Positions 46,773 to 56,754 of a stretch of DNA of 64,000 nt are shown piece after piece. Positions within the stretch are counted from its first letter, which is position 1. The number at the start of each line of letters is the position of its first letter. Position numbers and translations under genes: made by a program. The stretch is taken from positions 1,644,001 to 1,708,000 of the forward strand of contig NZ_CP059400.1 of NCBI RefSeq assembly GCF_014109805.1, in the 5' to 3' direction. The DNA comes from Legionella sp. PC1000. Its GTDB lineage: Bacteria; Pseudomonadota; Gammaproteobacteria; Legionellales; Legionellaceae. The notes under the pieces are model-generated. The model saw only the letters and a program-made list of their open reading frames with translations, had not been told where the DNA came from and did no database searches.

Positions 46773-48182
46773 CTACTTTTCTTGAATAGGCAAAAAGAAT
46801 CTTACGATTAAACCCGTGCCTTCTTTGGGTGTATCCAGCATTAGTCTTCCACCATGCAGCTCGGCGATTTGCTGAACTATTGCTAAGCCAAGACCGCTTC
46901 CAGGGCTTTTGTTTCCCAGAACACGGAAAAAACGCTCGAAAACCCGCATTTGTAATTCAGCCGGAATACCTGGTCCATTGTCACTCACTTCAAGCATTAT
47001 TTCATTTTGCAGTTTAGCCAGACGCACTATAATCCTTCCATGTTCATTACAGTATCGTATCGAGTTATCTACAAGATTACGAATTAGTATTCCCAATGCA
47101 GTTGAATTACCATGAATAGTCAGATTTTCTACATCGCTTTCAAATTCTAGATCAATTTGCTTTTCCACAGCAGCGGGTGCAAGCATAGCAAGTATCTCGC
47201 GAGTTAATCGACTTAGATTGACCTCATCTTTTTCCTCCATATGAGCTGCTTCGGGTACAAGTCGGCTCATAGTAAGTAACTGCTGGACAATATGAGTGCT
47301 GCGATTAACACTTGCAATAAGCTTTTGTAATGCCTGATTTTTTTCTTCTATATCATTAGAGTGTAATGCAACTTGCGCTTGGGTTTTTAGTGCAGCGAGC
47401 GGTGTGCGCAGTTCATGCGCTGCATCAGCAGCAAAACGTTTTTCTCGTTCAAATCCTTCTTTGAGTCGAAAAAACAATTTATTCAATTCATCGATTACAG
47501 GTTTAATTTCCTCCGGAACCTCGTGTAAATCAACGGGTTCAAGATGGGTGGGAGCGCGGTTAGCTACCTCTTCAGCGACTTTATCTAGACTATCTAGACC
47601 GCGCCCAATAATAATCCATATGAGCAGACCCGATAATGGGAAAGTCAGAAGCATAATATAGAGATCATCTTGAGCAATTCTATGACCCAACTCATTCCTT
47701 GTGTCGTATCGCTCTGCTAAAACGGTGCGAATCCCGGCTTTATCATTGTAAGTTGTAAAGACTCGCCAATCTTGGGTGGATACTTTTTTATCACTAAATC
47801 CATCGACTTCCGAAGTTAAAGGAATCTTTGGTGCTGAAGATGAATGTAACAATAATTTGCCGCCATTGGTCCAAACCTGAAAATTAAATTTATTTAGATA
47901 ATTTTCTGGAGGCTCTTCATTCAAAAATCTCTTCTGATAGTATGTATCAATTTTTTTAGGGATTGTTTCGAGTGCTTCTTGAATTTTTGCTAAAGGGCGT
48001 TGATGAAGATCATCACCTAGTAATGCTTGATAAGAAAGAGCAGAAACGGCCATTAAACTATCTAAGTGATCTTGAATGTCTTTTTGATCAAGATAATAGT
48101 TACCTATAGCAGTTAATGTGGTCGTTATAGTAATGGCCAGCAATAAATTTATGAGAAGAAATTTTCTTATAGAAGATTTCAC
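46773..48182 (-). CDS. Two-component sensor histidine kinase (QseC/PmrB-like)
   Basis: This 469-residue inner-membrane kinase has transmembrane helices at about 8-28 and 176-194 flanking a periplasmic sensor of about 145 residues. A HAMP-like linker follows, then HisKA with the phosphorylated His256 (AADAAHELRTPLAALK) and a HATPase domain with NLVDNSIRYC, DNGPGIP and GSGLGLAIV. It is coupled to the upstream response regulator by a 4-nt overlap. The signal is unknown. Confidence 0.94.
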   Translation of the reverse strand: MKSSIRKFLLINLLLAITITTTLTAIGNYYLDQKDIQDHLDSLMAVSALSYQALLGDDLHQRPLAKIQEALETIPKKIDTYYQKRFLNEEPPENYLNKFNFQVWTNGGKLLLHSSSAPKIPLTSEVDGFSDKKVSTQDWRVFTTYNDKAGIRTVLAERYDTRNELGHRIAQDDLYIMLLTFPLSGLLIWIIIGRGLDSLDKVAEEVANRAPTHLEPVDLHEVPEEIKPVIDELNKLFFRLKEGFEREKRFAADAAHELRTPLAALKTQAQVALHSNDIEEKNQALQKLIASVNRSTHIVQQLLTMSRLVPEAAHMEEKDEVNLSRLTREILAMLAPAAVEKQIDLEFESDVENLTIHGNSTALGILIRNLVDNSIRYCNEHGRIIVRLAKLQNEIMLEVSDNGPGIPAELQMRVFERFFRVLGNKSPGSGLGLAIVQQIAELHGGRLMLDTPKEGTGLIVRFFLPIQEK

Positions 48183-48856
48183 GATACAGAAATACCATCA
48201 TTTTTTTCTGCCATATATCCAACACCTCTAATCGTGCGAATGAAATTGGCATTAAGTTTCTTACGTAGGTTATGAATATGAACTTCGAGCGCGTTACTAT
48301 CTACGTCTTCTTCCCATCCATAAATACTTTGCATGAGTTGTTCACGCGATAAAACCTGACCACTGTTTTCTAGAAGTTTCTGCAATAGCGCAAACTCTCG
48401 GCGTGGAACATTAACTAGCACATCATCAACAAATACAGAGTGAGCAGCTGGATCTAGAGTAATATTTCTATATTGCAGCACAGAATCAGCACGGCCTTGT
48501 GAGCGTCTGACCAGGGCTCTGATTCGGGCGCTTAGCTCATTAAGATCGAAAGGTTTTATCAAATAATCATCTGCCCCGCTATCTAAACCTTTTACACGAT
48601 CTTCAACTGACTCCCGAGCTGTTAAAATAATAACAGGAGTTGGATTACCATCATGGCGTATACTTTGTAACAATGCGAGACCAGAAAGTTTAGGTAAACC
48701 CAAATCAAGAATAATTAGCTCAAATGATTCAGATTTTAACGCGGCTCGAGCAGCTTCACCATCTCTAAGCCAATCTACGATATAACCAAATTGGGTTAAG
48801 CCGGTTTTGACAGCATCACCAAGTAATTCGTCGTCTTCAACTAGCAATAGTCTCAT
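48179..48856 (-). CDS. OmpR-family response regulator (QseB/PmrA-like)
   Basis: This 225-residue regulator has a receiver domain with the acidic pocket VEDDE and phospho-acceptor Asp51 (LDLGLPKLSGL). The C-terminal winged-helix domain (LVNVPRREFALLQKLLENSG, then DSNALEVHIHNLRKKL and TIRGVGYM) follows. It is the first gene of the pair and partner of the kinase downstream. yciB lies 8 bp upstream on the same strand, so all three may be one transcript. Confidence 0.95.
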   Translation of the reverse strand: MRLLLVEDDELLGDAVKTGLTQFGYIVDWLRDGEAARAALKSESFELIILDLGLPKLSGLALLQSIRHDGNPTPVIILTARESVEDRVKGLDSGADDYLIKPFDLNELSARIRALVRRSQGRADSVLQYRNITLDPAAHSVFVDDVLVNVPRREFALLQKLLENSGQVLSREQLMQSIYGWEEDVDSNALEVHIHNLRKKLNANFIRTIRGVGYMAEKNDGISVS

Positions 48857-48864
48857 TCTTGCTC

Positions 48865-49410
48865 CTATTGTTTTTCAAGGCCAGTTTCATCCATATGTTT
48901 GGTTAGGTAAAAAGCTTGAATTAATACAAAAAGCAGAGTAAAACCAACCCCACCAAATAGCTTAAAGTTAACCCATGCATCAGTATTAAAATTATAGGCA
49001 ACATAAATATTTACCGCACCCATTAAAATAAAGAACAATACCCATGCCAAGTTCAATCTATGCCAGATTTTTCCAGGAAGAGTCACATTAGCTTCCATCA
49101 TTTTCTGGATCAACGGTTTGCTACCTATATAACCTGAACTAAAAAAGGCTAGAGCAGAGAGCCAATAAATACCTGTTGGTTTCCATTTAATAAACCATGG
49201 ATTATGGAAAAAGAGGGTGGCTCCTCCTAAGACCATAATTATTGCAAGGCTAATTAAATGCATTTTTTCATAATGCTGAAATTTTAATCGGTAAAAAGCG
49301 ACTTGGCTTAAAGAGGCAATCATAGCTACAGCCGTCGCAGTATAGATACCAAAAAATTTGTATACTATAAAAAATAGAACTATAGGAAAAAAATCAAATA
49401 GTAATTTCAT
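48865..49410 (-). CDS. yciB: Septation/inner membrane protein YciB (IspZ)
   Basis: This 181-residue inner-membrane protein has about five transmembrane helices and the conserved start [20 protein letters not shown]. The family (IspZ/YciB) affects septation and envelope integrity. The mid-protein [15 protein letters not shown] and [14 protein letters not shown] are typical. It ends 8 bp before the response regulator starts, so the two are co-oriented and close. Confidence 0.94.
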   Translation of the reverse strand: MKLLFDFFPIVLFFIVYKFFGIYTATAVAMIASLSQVAFYRLKFQHYEKMHLISLAIIMVLGGATLFFHNPWFIKWKPTGIYWLSALAFFSSGYIGSKPLIQKMMEANVTLPGKIWHRLNLAWVLFFILMGAVNIYVAYNFNTDAWVNFKLFGGVGFTLLFVLIQAFYLTKHMDETGLEKQ

Positions 49411-49625
49411 ATATTTTAATACAGTAAAAATAAGTTACTTTGAGTATAACACAAGTTTTTGTGCTCTCCTCCTTGCTTTATACTAGAAATGAAAAATAAT
49501 TGTTAATAATAAGCCACTATGTGTTCATTAAATCGATTGGTTCGGTTCTTGGGCAGAATAGAAAGGGAACTAAAATCTCGGCAGGCTATCTCCCTAGTAA
49601 TTTGAATTTCTAACAGTAGATTAAA

Positions 49626-51059
49626 TTAACCAACAAATATTTTTTGTCCCCTATGCAATGGATCATTTCGTTTAAGTCCTGGATTTAATGTAATAATACG
49701 CTCTATTTGCGTTTTATGTTGTCGTGCTATAGCACTGAGGCTGTCGCCTTTTTTTACAATATATTGAATGGGTTGATGTACTTTTTTCCAGATCACAAGT
49801 TGCTGACCTATTTGTAACGGTTGATTGCTTGCTAATTTATTCCATATTTGAATGTCTGTAGTACTAACCCCATAAGTTCTCATCAGTGTCTGATATGTCT
49901 CATTCTCTTGCACAATATGAATAACACGATGATTTTGTGGGATAGGTATTTGATGCTCTGGTAGGGCAGGTGCCGCGGGTTCTTTTTTAACAACGGCAGG
50001 AGCATTTCTGGTACTCGGAATTAAAAGGAATTGATTGGGCTCCACGCGATTAGTTGTGAGTTGATTTAACTGTTTTATTAAATTCACCGTGGTGTGGTAT
50101 CTCACAGCAATACTATCCAGATTGTCGCCGGGTTGTACTATGTGCTTTTCCCAGCTAACCCGTTTTTCAGCAGGAAGGTTAGCAAGGTTTAAATTAAATT
50201 GATGTACTTTTTCAGCAGGAATAAGTAATTTTATGGGTTTATCGGGGGCGGTAGTCCAGCGATTAAAACCAGGATTTAATTTAATTAACTCTTTATAACT
50301 GATTCCTGCCATTTTGGCAGCATGGTTTAAATCAATTGGGGTTCCTATATTTACTTCTACAAAATAAGGAAGATAGGGTATTTCAGGTAGGGTTAATTTA
50401 TATTGTGAAGGACTTTTAATAAGTTCTGCTAAGGCAAGCAGGCGAGGAACATAAATTTGAGTTTCTCTTGGTACAGTTAAATCCCAAAAACTTCGAGTGC
50501 GTCCACCTGTTGCCTTGATTGCTCGATCTATAGTTCCTTCCCCAGCATCATAAGCTCCTATGGCCAGAATCCAATTGCCATTAAAAAATTTATTGAGATA
50601 AAGAAGGTAGTTGAGCGCGGCATCGGTTGAGGAGCTGATGCTGCGTCGCGCATCAAACCACCAATCTTGTTTTAATCCTAAACCGGCACCTGTTTGTGGC
50701 ATTAATTGCCATAATCCAGCGGCACCAGCTACAGAATAAGCAAAGGGATCATAAGCACTTTCAATCATAGGCAACAGGGCCAACTCACCAGGGAGGTTTC
50801 TTTTTTTTACTTCGCTAATGATATGATAAAGATAGGGTTCAGACTGATGGCATACTTTATTAAGAAAGCCTGGATGAGCGATAAACCAGCGGATTTGCTC
50901 CTGAACCTCAGGGCGCGATGTTTCATGGTTTAAAGTGAATTGAGCACGTAATACTTCCCATGCATCAGTAGCTGCATATACTAAAGTCTCATTAGTAATG
51001 CCCAAAAAAATGAGTAAACAGAATAAAAAAACTTTTATTTTGAAAAACTTAAATTTCAA
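49626..51059 (-). CDS. mltD: Membrane-bound lytic murein transglycosylase D (SLT plus three LysM)
   Basis: This 477-residue protein has an N-terminal signal sequence (KVFLFCLLIFLGITNETLVY) and an SLT family 1 domain with catalytic Glu in ALLPMIESAYDPFAYS and AGLWQLMPQTGAGLGL. Three C-terminal LysM domains follow (starting near HIVQPGDNLDSIA, HIVQENETYQTLM and YIVKKGDSLSAIA). It cleaves peptidoglycan strands with anhydro-muramic ends. The second LysM is the most diverged. No lipobox is obvious, so it may be periplasmic rather than lipidated. Confidence 0.94.
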   Translation of the reverse strand: MKFKFFKIKVFLFCLLIFLGITNETLVYAATDAWEVLRAQFTLNHETSRPEVQEQIRWFIAHPGFLNKVCHQSEPYLYHIISEVKKRNLPGELALLPMIESAYDPFAYSVAGAAGLWQLMPQTGAGLGLKQDWWFDARRSISSSTDAALNYLLYLNKFFNGNWILAIGAYDAGEGTIDRAIKATGGRTRSFWDLTVPRETQIYVPRLLALAELIKSPSQYKLTLPEIPYLPYFVEVNIGTPIDLNHAAKMAGISYKELIKLNPGFNRWTTAPDKPIKLLIPAEKVHQFNLNLANLPAEKRVSWEKHIVQPGDNLDSIAVRYHTTVNLIKQLNQLTTNRVEPNQFLLIPSTRNAPAVVKKEPAAPALPEHQIPIPQNHRVIHIVQENETYQTLMRTYGVSTTDIQIWNKLASNQPLQIGQQLVIWKKVHQPIQYIVKKGDSLSAIARQHKTQIERIITLNPGLKRNDPLHRGQKIFVG

Positions 51060-51173
51060 TGGTAATTACCTATGAATATAATTAACTCCCGAGTTTACTA
51101 AAAATAGTTATAGGATTAAACCTCGTTGCGCTTAATCGATCCATAAAGGTTCAAATTGAATCTCCATGGGTAA

Positions 51174-51941
51174 TTATTTGAATGAATTTTTTTCTTCTCT
51201 TAAAACCCGAAATATTTCTAATGAATTATTTGATGTTGCTCCATGCTTTAATGCGTATTTTTGTACTTCGGGTTGATCGGTGCGTAAAAAAGGGTTAATT
51301 GATAATTCCAGTTCCAAAGTCGATGGGAGTGTGCAGAGACCATTTTTTGTGTGATGTATTTTTTGTAAGTAGTGTTGAACAGTAGGGTTATTAGGTTCTA
51401 CTGTTTGTGCAAAGCGTAAGTTTTGCTGGGTATATTCATGAGCACAAAATATTTTTGTAGTGGGAGGTAACGTTTTGAAAAGAGATAACGATTGATGGAG
51501 CTGTTCCAGTGTTCCGTCAAAAACACGTCCGCAACCCGCAGAAAAAAGAGTATCGCCGCAGAACAATAATTCATACTGGGATTCATAATAACTAATATGA
51601 CTTGAAGTATGTCCTGGGTTGAATAAGATTTTGAAAACACATTTCCCAACTTGAATGGTTTGATGTTCTTGTACCATGTTATTTACATTAGGAATGCGTG
51701 GATCATCTGGACCATATACAATGCACGAGGGATAGGCTTTGAGTAATTGACTCACTCCTCCAATATGATCCTGATGATGATGTGTTAATAAAATTGAACG
51801 TAATTTTAGTTGGTTTGAATGAGCAAATTGTACTACGGGCTCTGCGTCACCAGGGTCGACGCAATCAAATGCTACTGCAATTTTATCAATAATCGCCCAA
51901 ATGTAATTATCTGAAAACGCAGGAATTGGAAAAATAGTCAT
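51174..51941 (-). CDS. gloB: Hydroxyacylglutathione hydrolase (glyoxalase II)
   Basis: This 255-residue metallo-beta-lactamase-fold enzyme hydrolyses S-lactoylglutathione in methylglyoxal detoxification. The binuclear metal motif [10 protein letters not shown] is at residues 53-62, with [10 protein letters not shown] and the C-terminal substrate helix region following. It overlaps rlmJ by 4 nt and is expressed downstream of it. Confidence 0.96.
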   Translation of the reverse strand: MTIFPIPAFSDNYIWAIIDKIAVAFDCVDPGDAEPVVQFAHSNQLKLRSILLTHHHQDHIGGVSQLLKAYPSCIVYGPDDPRIPNVNNMVQEHQTIQVGKCVFKILFNPGHTSSHISYYESQYELLFCGDTLFSAGCGRVFDGTLEQLHQSLSLFKTLPPTTKIFCAHEYTQQNLRFAQTVEPNNPTVQHYLQKIHHTKNGLCTLPSTLELELSINPFLRTDQPEVQKYALKHGATSNNSLEIFRVLREEKNSFK

Positions 51942-52771
51942 GTATAGGCCTCAATAATATAAGAAGAAATGCCCGGATTAAAATAAGCTTTAAGTGCATT
52001 TAATACAGTTTTCATTTCCTCAGCTAAAGTAAATGGTGGATTAATTATCCATAAACCACAACCTGACATACCCTCCATTGGTGCTACTGTCAGGTTAAAT
52101 TCAATATGCAAAGCATTTTTTGCCTGGATTTCTTTCATATTTCTATTGAGTTTATCAGTTAGTCTTTTATTGACCAGTGGATACCAAAGACAAAATACTC
52201 CTGTAGCAAAACGGGAATAGGCGTGTTTGATTGAAAGCGGAATTTCTTTATATTCTTCTTTTATTTCAAACGAAGGATCAATAAAAATGAGTCCTCTTTT
52301 TTCTGGCGGCGGAAGTAATGCGTTCATCGCTACAATACCGTCGGTATTGCTGAAATGTACTTTTTTATTCAAGCGAGGAAGTTGGTTCATCGCTTCAAAC
52401 TCCCTTGGGTGAAGTTCGCAAAAATACATTCTATCTTGCATTCTTAGCATGTTGATCGCTAAAAATGGTGAGCCAGGATAATATCTTAGTGTACCAGGTG
52501 GATTGAGCAGATCAATTAGCTGAAGATAGTTTTGAAAAACAGAGGGTAAGGACTTTCTGTCAAGCCAAATTGGTTGAATGCCTTGTTTGTATTCTTGGGT
52601 TTTTTCAGCTTGTTTATTTTTTAAGTCATATAAGCCTTTGCCTGAATGGGTCTCAAGATAAAACATGGGTTTATCTTTAAGTTTTAGGTAGTTCAAAAGA
52701 CGGGTTAAAGCAATATGTTTGATGACATCAGCAAAATTACCTGCATGATATCCGTGTTGATAGCTGAGCAT
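51938..52771 (-). CDS. rlmJ: 23S rRNA (adenine(2030)-N6)-methyltransferase RlmJ
   Basis: This 277-residue RlmJ methylates A2030 of 23S rRNA. The N-terminus [20 protein letters not shown] is diagnostic, and the catalytic DPSFE-type motif appears in [15 protein letters not shown]. Length is typical (about 280). First gene of a two-gene unit with gloB, with the promoter in the 68-bp divergent gap to the small ORF. Confidence 0.96.
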   Translation of the reverse strand: MLSYQHGYHAGNFADVIKHIALTRLLNYLKLKDKPMFYLETHSGKGLYDLKNKQAEKTQEYKQGIQPIWLDRKSLPSVFQNYLQLIDLLNPPGTLRYYPGSPFLAINMLRMQDRMYFCELHPREFEAMNQLPRLNKKVHFSNTDGIVAMNALLPPPEKRGLIFIDPSFEIKEEYKEIPLSIKHAYSRFATGVFCLWYPLVNKRLTDKLNRNMKEIQAKNALHIEFNLTVAPMEGMSGCGLWIINPPFTLAEEMKTVLNALKAYFNPGISSYIIEAYT

Positions 52772-52839
52772 GTTATTCCTAAAGCATTTTTATAAATGTC
52801 TACTATACTCTTTTTAAGAGAGTATAAAAGGGGAAAGCT

Positions 52840-53037
52840 ATGGATCTTCACGAAGATTATGATGACCAATCATTCTCTGATTATAATTATGATGATGATA
52901 TTGAGTCTACCGTTCATCGAAAAAACATTAGACGCTTGCTGGAGGAAAAGTTGGAGCGCAAACGTTTAAAAGAGGAATTTAAAGATGATTTTGATGAGTT
53001 GAGCGGAGATTTTGATTGGGATGTTATAGATAAGTAA
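52840..53037 (+). CDS. Small acidic protein (PA3496-like envelope integrity family)
   Basis: This 65-residue, highly charged protein has an acidic N-terminus (about 1-25), then a basic helix NIRRLLEEKLERKRLKEEF and a C-terminal acidic segment. The basic helix resembles the small PA3496 family that automated annotation links to envelope integrity. No signal or membrane helix. AAAGGGGAAAG lies before the ATG. Confidence 0.75.
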   Translation: MDLHEDYDDQSFSDYNYDDDIESTVHRKNIRRLLEEKLERKRLKEEFKDDFDELSGDFDWDVIDK

Positions 53038-53046
53038 TTTTTTATA

Positions 53047-53214
53047 TAGACTGGCTGCAAGCAACTGGATGTTCTATACATCGCTGGAAAACCAGTCCAG
53101 ATCTACTCCGACTTCCCGTGGCTTGTCCGCGGGATCCAAGGAGATATGTGCTATAATGGGTCCCGCGGACAAGCCGTGGGGCGTAGACAGAGACAGTTGC
53201 AACCAACCAGGCTA
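53047..53214. repeat. Family 1 repeat, full-length diverged copy
   Basis: The core runs from CTACTCCGACTTCCCGTGGC (53103) to CCCGCGGACAAGCC...CGTAG (53186), with a decayed outer arm pairing around CTGCAAGCAACTG and CAGTTGCAACC. It fills the convergent gap between the small acidic gene and folD. A TATAAT-like sequence sits in the loop. Confidence 0.8.
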
Positions 53215-53225
53215 ATTTTTGCATT

Positions 53226-54077
53226 CTATTTCCCTAAAATCGCAGCTTTTAATGTATTCTCAAGCAACGTAACTATAGTCATCGGACCTACCCCTCCGGG
53301 TACAGGTGTAATCCATGAGACTTTGTTTACCGCTTTTTTAAAATCTATATCGCCCCTTATACTGCCATCGGCCAAACGATGGATACCCACATCGATAATT
53401 ATCTGTTCTTTATTAAGCCACTCACTATTAATAACATCCATTTTACCTGTTGCAATGATCACAAGGTCAGCTATCTGTACTAATTTTTCTAATTGTTGCG
53501 TGAATTTATGCGCTATGGTGACTGTTGCCCCAGCAAGAAGTAATTCTAAACTCATAGGACGACCAACAATATTCGATGCACCAATAACAAGAGCATGCTT
53601 TCTTTTAACCTCGAGCTGATAGTGTTCTAGTAAATTCATTATGCCAAGAGGCGTACATGGGCGTAATAATGGATTGCGTTGAGCGAGTCTCCCCAAATTA
53701 TAAGGATGAAAACCATCTACATCTTTTTCTGGTTTGATGCGTTCAATAATGACCCGTTCATTAATATGTTTGGGTAATGGTAATTGAATGAGAATTCCAT
53801 CTATTTTATCTGAGGAATTCAACTCATCAATAAGCCTGATTAATTCATCCTGGGTTGTGTCTTCGGATAAGTCATAAGAATGAGAGATAATACCCACTTC
53901 AGCACATGCTTTACGTTTATTGGCTACATACACAGTAGAAGCAGGATCGTTGCCAATGAGAACCACAGCAAGGCCAGGGGCACGATGTTTCATTTGTATA
54001 TAATCATGCACATGGTGTTTTAATTCTTCTCTACGAAGAGAGGCGACCGCCTTTCCGTCAATCAATGATGCTGACAT
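53226..54077 (-). CDS. folD: Bifunctional methylenetetrahydrofolate dehydrogenase/cyclohydrolase FolD
   Basis: This 283-residue FolD interconverts methylene-, methenyl- and formyl-tetrahydrofolate with [18 protein letters not shown] contains the catalytic Lys, [14 protein letters not shown] is the folate loop, and [17 protein letters not shown] is the NADP site. Length is normal (about 285). Confidence 0.97.
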   Translation of the reverse strand: MSASLIDGKAVASLRREELKHHVHDYIQMKHRAPGLAVVLIGNDPASTVYVANKRKACAEVGIISHSYDLSEDTTQDELIRLIDELNSSDKIDGILIQLPLPKHINERVIIERIKPEKDVDGFHPYNLGRLAQRNPLLRPCTPLGIMNLLEHYQLEVKRKHALVIGASNIVGRPMSLELLLAGATVTIAHKFTQQLEKLVQIADLVIIATGKMDVINSEWLNKEQIIIDVGIHRLADGSIRGDIDFKKAVNKVSWITPVPGGVGPMTIVTLLENTLKAAILGK

Positions 54078-54183
54078 AGTTAACCAGAAGAAATCAAAGG
54101 TTGTAATTATGAATTAGAGGTTGAGGTAATGCAATAGGATTAAGAGTTTAGAATTACCCAAAATTCTCGGTCTCTAAAAGCTA

Positions 54184-54318
54184 TGTTCCATTTCTATTAT
54201 CTTGGCCGAACTGCCCAGATTTTCTGCGTTTCGATGCTCACATACTCTGTGTATGCTGTGCTTCGGTACTTGAAAATCAGACCATTTTGACTCAAGCTGG
54301 CGAAATGGAAACAGACCT
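54184..54318. repeat. Family 2 palindromic repeat
   Basis: This 135-bp element has ends TGTTCCATTTC / GAAATGGAAACA and an inner GCTCACATAC / GTATGCTGTGC dyad plus CAGATTTTC/GAAAATCAG arms. It lies in the 260-bp gap between folD and the holin-like gene. Confidence 0.75.
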
Positions 54319-54337
54319 AGGTTAGATACTGATTTTA

Positions 54338-54631
54338 TTATGGTTTATCTTTATCAACTAACGCCTTGTTGTTAAGCTGTTTATCCAGAAAATTGTAAGC
54401 CAAGGCAACGAGAGAGCTAGTAACGAAGGTACTAATAAATACGCCCGTTCCGCCGAGTAAACATTGGATAAAGGAAAGATCATAGTTAAAATATATTGTA
54501 CCCATGATACCACTAAACGGTTTCCCTTTATTAAAAAGCAACAACATCAATCCCATAAAAAAAGTGGATATTCCTGAGAGGGCACCAAGAGATACACCTA
54601 AAGCAATTGGATCTATTTTGCCAAATTTCAT
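54338..54631 (-). CDS. Small membrane protein, holin-like (paralogue 1)
   Basis: This 97-residue protein has two hydrophobic helices (LGVSLGALSGISTFFMGLML and LLGGTGVFISTFVTSSLVAL) around a glycine-rich loop. It is clearly paralogous to the product at 56747-57010 (shared ...INP/IDPxALxxSxxxLSxxxxFFMG, GKP, Y...NFL). The family is called bacteriophage holin in some annotations, but there is no phage gene nearby. It is the first of two copies flanking the ferritin-like/E2 gene. Confidence 0.72.
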   Translation of the reverse strand: MKFGKIDPIALGVSLGALSGISTFFMGLMLLLFNKGKPFSGIMGTIYFNYDLSFIQCLLGGTGVFISTFVTSSLVALAYNFLDKQLNNKALVDKDKP

Positions 54632-54719
54632 GATAGTTATCCTATTGTTTTTCTATTGATTTACTGCATTATTCATCATTACGATAATCATGTGAAGTGT
54701 CTGTTTGTGTTTCTACTCT

Positions 54720-54835
54720 TATGGTCAAATTGTTCTGATTTTCTGCGTTATGATCTTCGCATACCTCGAGAATGGTTCGGTGCACAAAAATCAGGCTATC
54801 CTGGATCAAGCGAGCAAAATGGAAACAGACCTAAA
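54720..54835. repeat. Family 2 palindromic repeat
   Basis: An incomplete copy starting near TATGGTCAAATTGTTCTGAT and ending GGAAACAGACCTAAA. It lies in the 317-bp divergent gap (54632-54948) between the holin-like gene and the ferritin-like/E2 gene. No other gene is seen there. Confidence 0.7.
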
Positions 54836-54948
54836 ATACGAGCAACCGCACTTAATGGAAATGCAGAATTAAATGAGCAAATAGTTTCGCTATAAAGTAT
54901 GATTGACTCATACGCTTGCTATGTCTATACTGAAAAATCTTTGATTTT

Positions 54949-56754
54949 ATGGTAAATATCGTGGATGAACTTACTGAATTACTTAGACCATCTTGGGGTG
55001 CTGAAAAATGGATTTTAGAAGGGTGGAACAAGATTACTGCAGATGAGAAACAACTCATAAAAAATAGATTAAATGAGTTATTTTGCGATGGTTTACCTTT
55101 TGAGCTTAAATCCGATAAACTTTTTTATATTTACACTTTTTCTCTTTTAGCCCAGCTTGAAGTATTAGCAGTTCAAATTCCTCTTAAATTTGAATCAAAA
55201 ATGTCAACAGTTGAATACAGAAAGCGCATGCGCCAACAATTACTTGACGAAATATTTCATGGTTTAGTTTTCACTAAAATTGTTTATATGCTCTGTGCCC
55301 CTTATGCTTCCCCCCCTCCATACAGTCCTCATATTGAAATCATTTGTAACTTTATTCGTAATGAAAGTTGCCCCAAAGTAGCGATTATGTTGCTTAATCT
55401 TATAGGTGAAGGCTGGATTGAGGAGATTTTTGAGAGTTTACATCGCTATGGGGTCGCGCCGAGAGTATTTACAACAATTCTTGAGGACGAACATCGCCAT
55501 GTATGTGAAGCAGATTTATATCGTGATATTGGCATGCCAAATGTTGATGAAATCAAACCGAAAATTGCCTATCTGGAAGAGCAGTTGATAACCAATATTT
55601 TTATGCAATATAAATATATGTCTTCAGTTTGTGCTTTATTGGGTGTTGAGGGGGTTATTCATTTTAAAGAATCGCTAAATAAAAAGCATACACAGCAACT
55701 CAGTAAAGTAAATCTCGAGCCCAGTGAGAATTGGAAAAATTTCATAGAATTTGCGGACGAAGTATTACCCAGAGTGCAGAATTATACTGAGTCAAATCGG
55801 GAAGTTGAAATGACACCGATTCGAAAAGTATTTATGACTCAGTGGGATGGGCCAAGTGATCCAACCATGACGGGGCAATTTAGTATCGATATCACTTGCC
55901 TTGATTTTTTTAATAAAAAATTTGCTTCAGAGACTTTGACTACTTTGATGTTGCAAGCTGTTAGTTCCTGGATGACAATATCCGATCATCACAGAAATTA
56001 CTTAAGTTTTAGAAAAATCTTTCAAACCAAAGAAGCCTATGTTGGTCTGGTAGTCATGTTACCAGGATGTGGTGATCATTTAGGCACGATTGTTCTTGAA
56101 AACTGTCATAATCTTAGTTTTTATGAATTGTCTGCAAAAATTCGGACTATTGTAAATATGATGGTTTATTGTTACAAAAAACGTGAGCTACTGGAAAAAA
56201 CACATCCACGTGTCCAACAACTCATGAAAGATATGGTTTATGAATATGCTTATAACACTTATCCTTATCCACTCGCAGGAACTCCTTATATCACACTAAG
56301 TAATATTGGTGTTTTTGGTTATACCCAATCCATGGCTCCTCTTCGCAAAACTGAGGCAATGAGATTTACTATAATGGAAGTGGAGCGAAAACCTGTTTGG
56401 CAAAAAGAAACAGATTCATTTGAGCCTAAAGATATGTTGCCGGTATCCATCAGTGCCGATCATCGTATTTTTGATGGTAATTCGACAGTACCTAGAATGG
56501 TAGAAGAACGATTTCATGCCATGTTTACCAAAATGGGTAAGGAAAAACCTAAATCAAAACCAGCATTGCATCAACATGAACATTTAGAATTAATCATAGA
56601 ACAATTGCTCGCAACGAATATTGAAATGGGTTACAAGACTTTAATGTTACTGCAGACTTGTTGGTTTGACTTTATTTCTATTGAAGAATGTTATGCTGCG
56701 TCTAGTTATCATGGTGTTGCAAACCACGATACCCGGGAGCCAACACTTATCTAA
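54949..56754 (+). CDS. Ferritin-like diiron domain fused to a 2-oxoacid dehydrogenase E2-type acyltransferase domain
   Basis: This 601-residue protein appears to have two domains. Residues about 1-250 are helical with a ferritin-like ligand pattern: Glu71 (AQLEVLAVQ), E101-x2-H104 (DEIFHG), Glu154/158/159 (EGWIEEIF) and E179-x2-H182 (EDEHRH). Residues about 300-540 resemble the catalytic domain of chloramphenicol acetyltransferase/E2 enzymes, with NIGVFGY and the catalytic DHRIFDG (His505, Asp509). There is no lipoyl or subunit-binding domain, so it is not a canonical E2. About 65 unassigned C-terminal residues follow. Start ATG at 54949. Function unknown; an oxidation-coupled acyl transfer is speculation. 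Confidence 0.82.
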   Translation: MVNIVDELTELLRPSWGAEKWILEGWNKITADEKQLIKNRLNELFCDGLPFELKSDKLFYIYTFSLLAQLEVLAVQIPLKFESKMSTVEYRKRMRQQLLDEIFHGLVFTKIVYMLCAPYASPPPYSPHIEIICNFIRNESCPKVAIMLLNLIGEGWIEEIFESLHRYGVAPRVFTTILEDEHRHVCEADLYRDIGMPNVDEIKPKIAYLEEQLITNIFMQYKYMSSVCALLGVEGVIHFKESLNKKHTQQLSKVNLEPSENWKNFIEFADEVLPRVQNYTESNREVEMTPIRKVFMTQWDGPSDPTMTGQFSIDITCLDFFNKKFASETLTTLMLQAVSSWMTISDHHRNYLSFRKIFQTKEAYVGLVVMLPGCGDHLGTIVLENCHNLSFYELSAKIRTIVNMMVYCYKKRELLEKTHPRVQQLMKDMVYEYAYNTYPYPLAGTPYITLSNIGVFGYTQSMAPLRKTEAMRFTIMEVERKPVWQKETDSFEPKDMLPVSISADHRIFDGNSTVPRMVEERFHAMFTKMGKEKPKSKPALHQHEHLELIIEQLLATNIEMGYKTLMLLQTCWFDFISIEECYAASSYHGVANHDTREPTLI

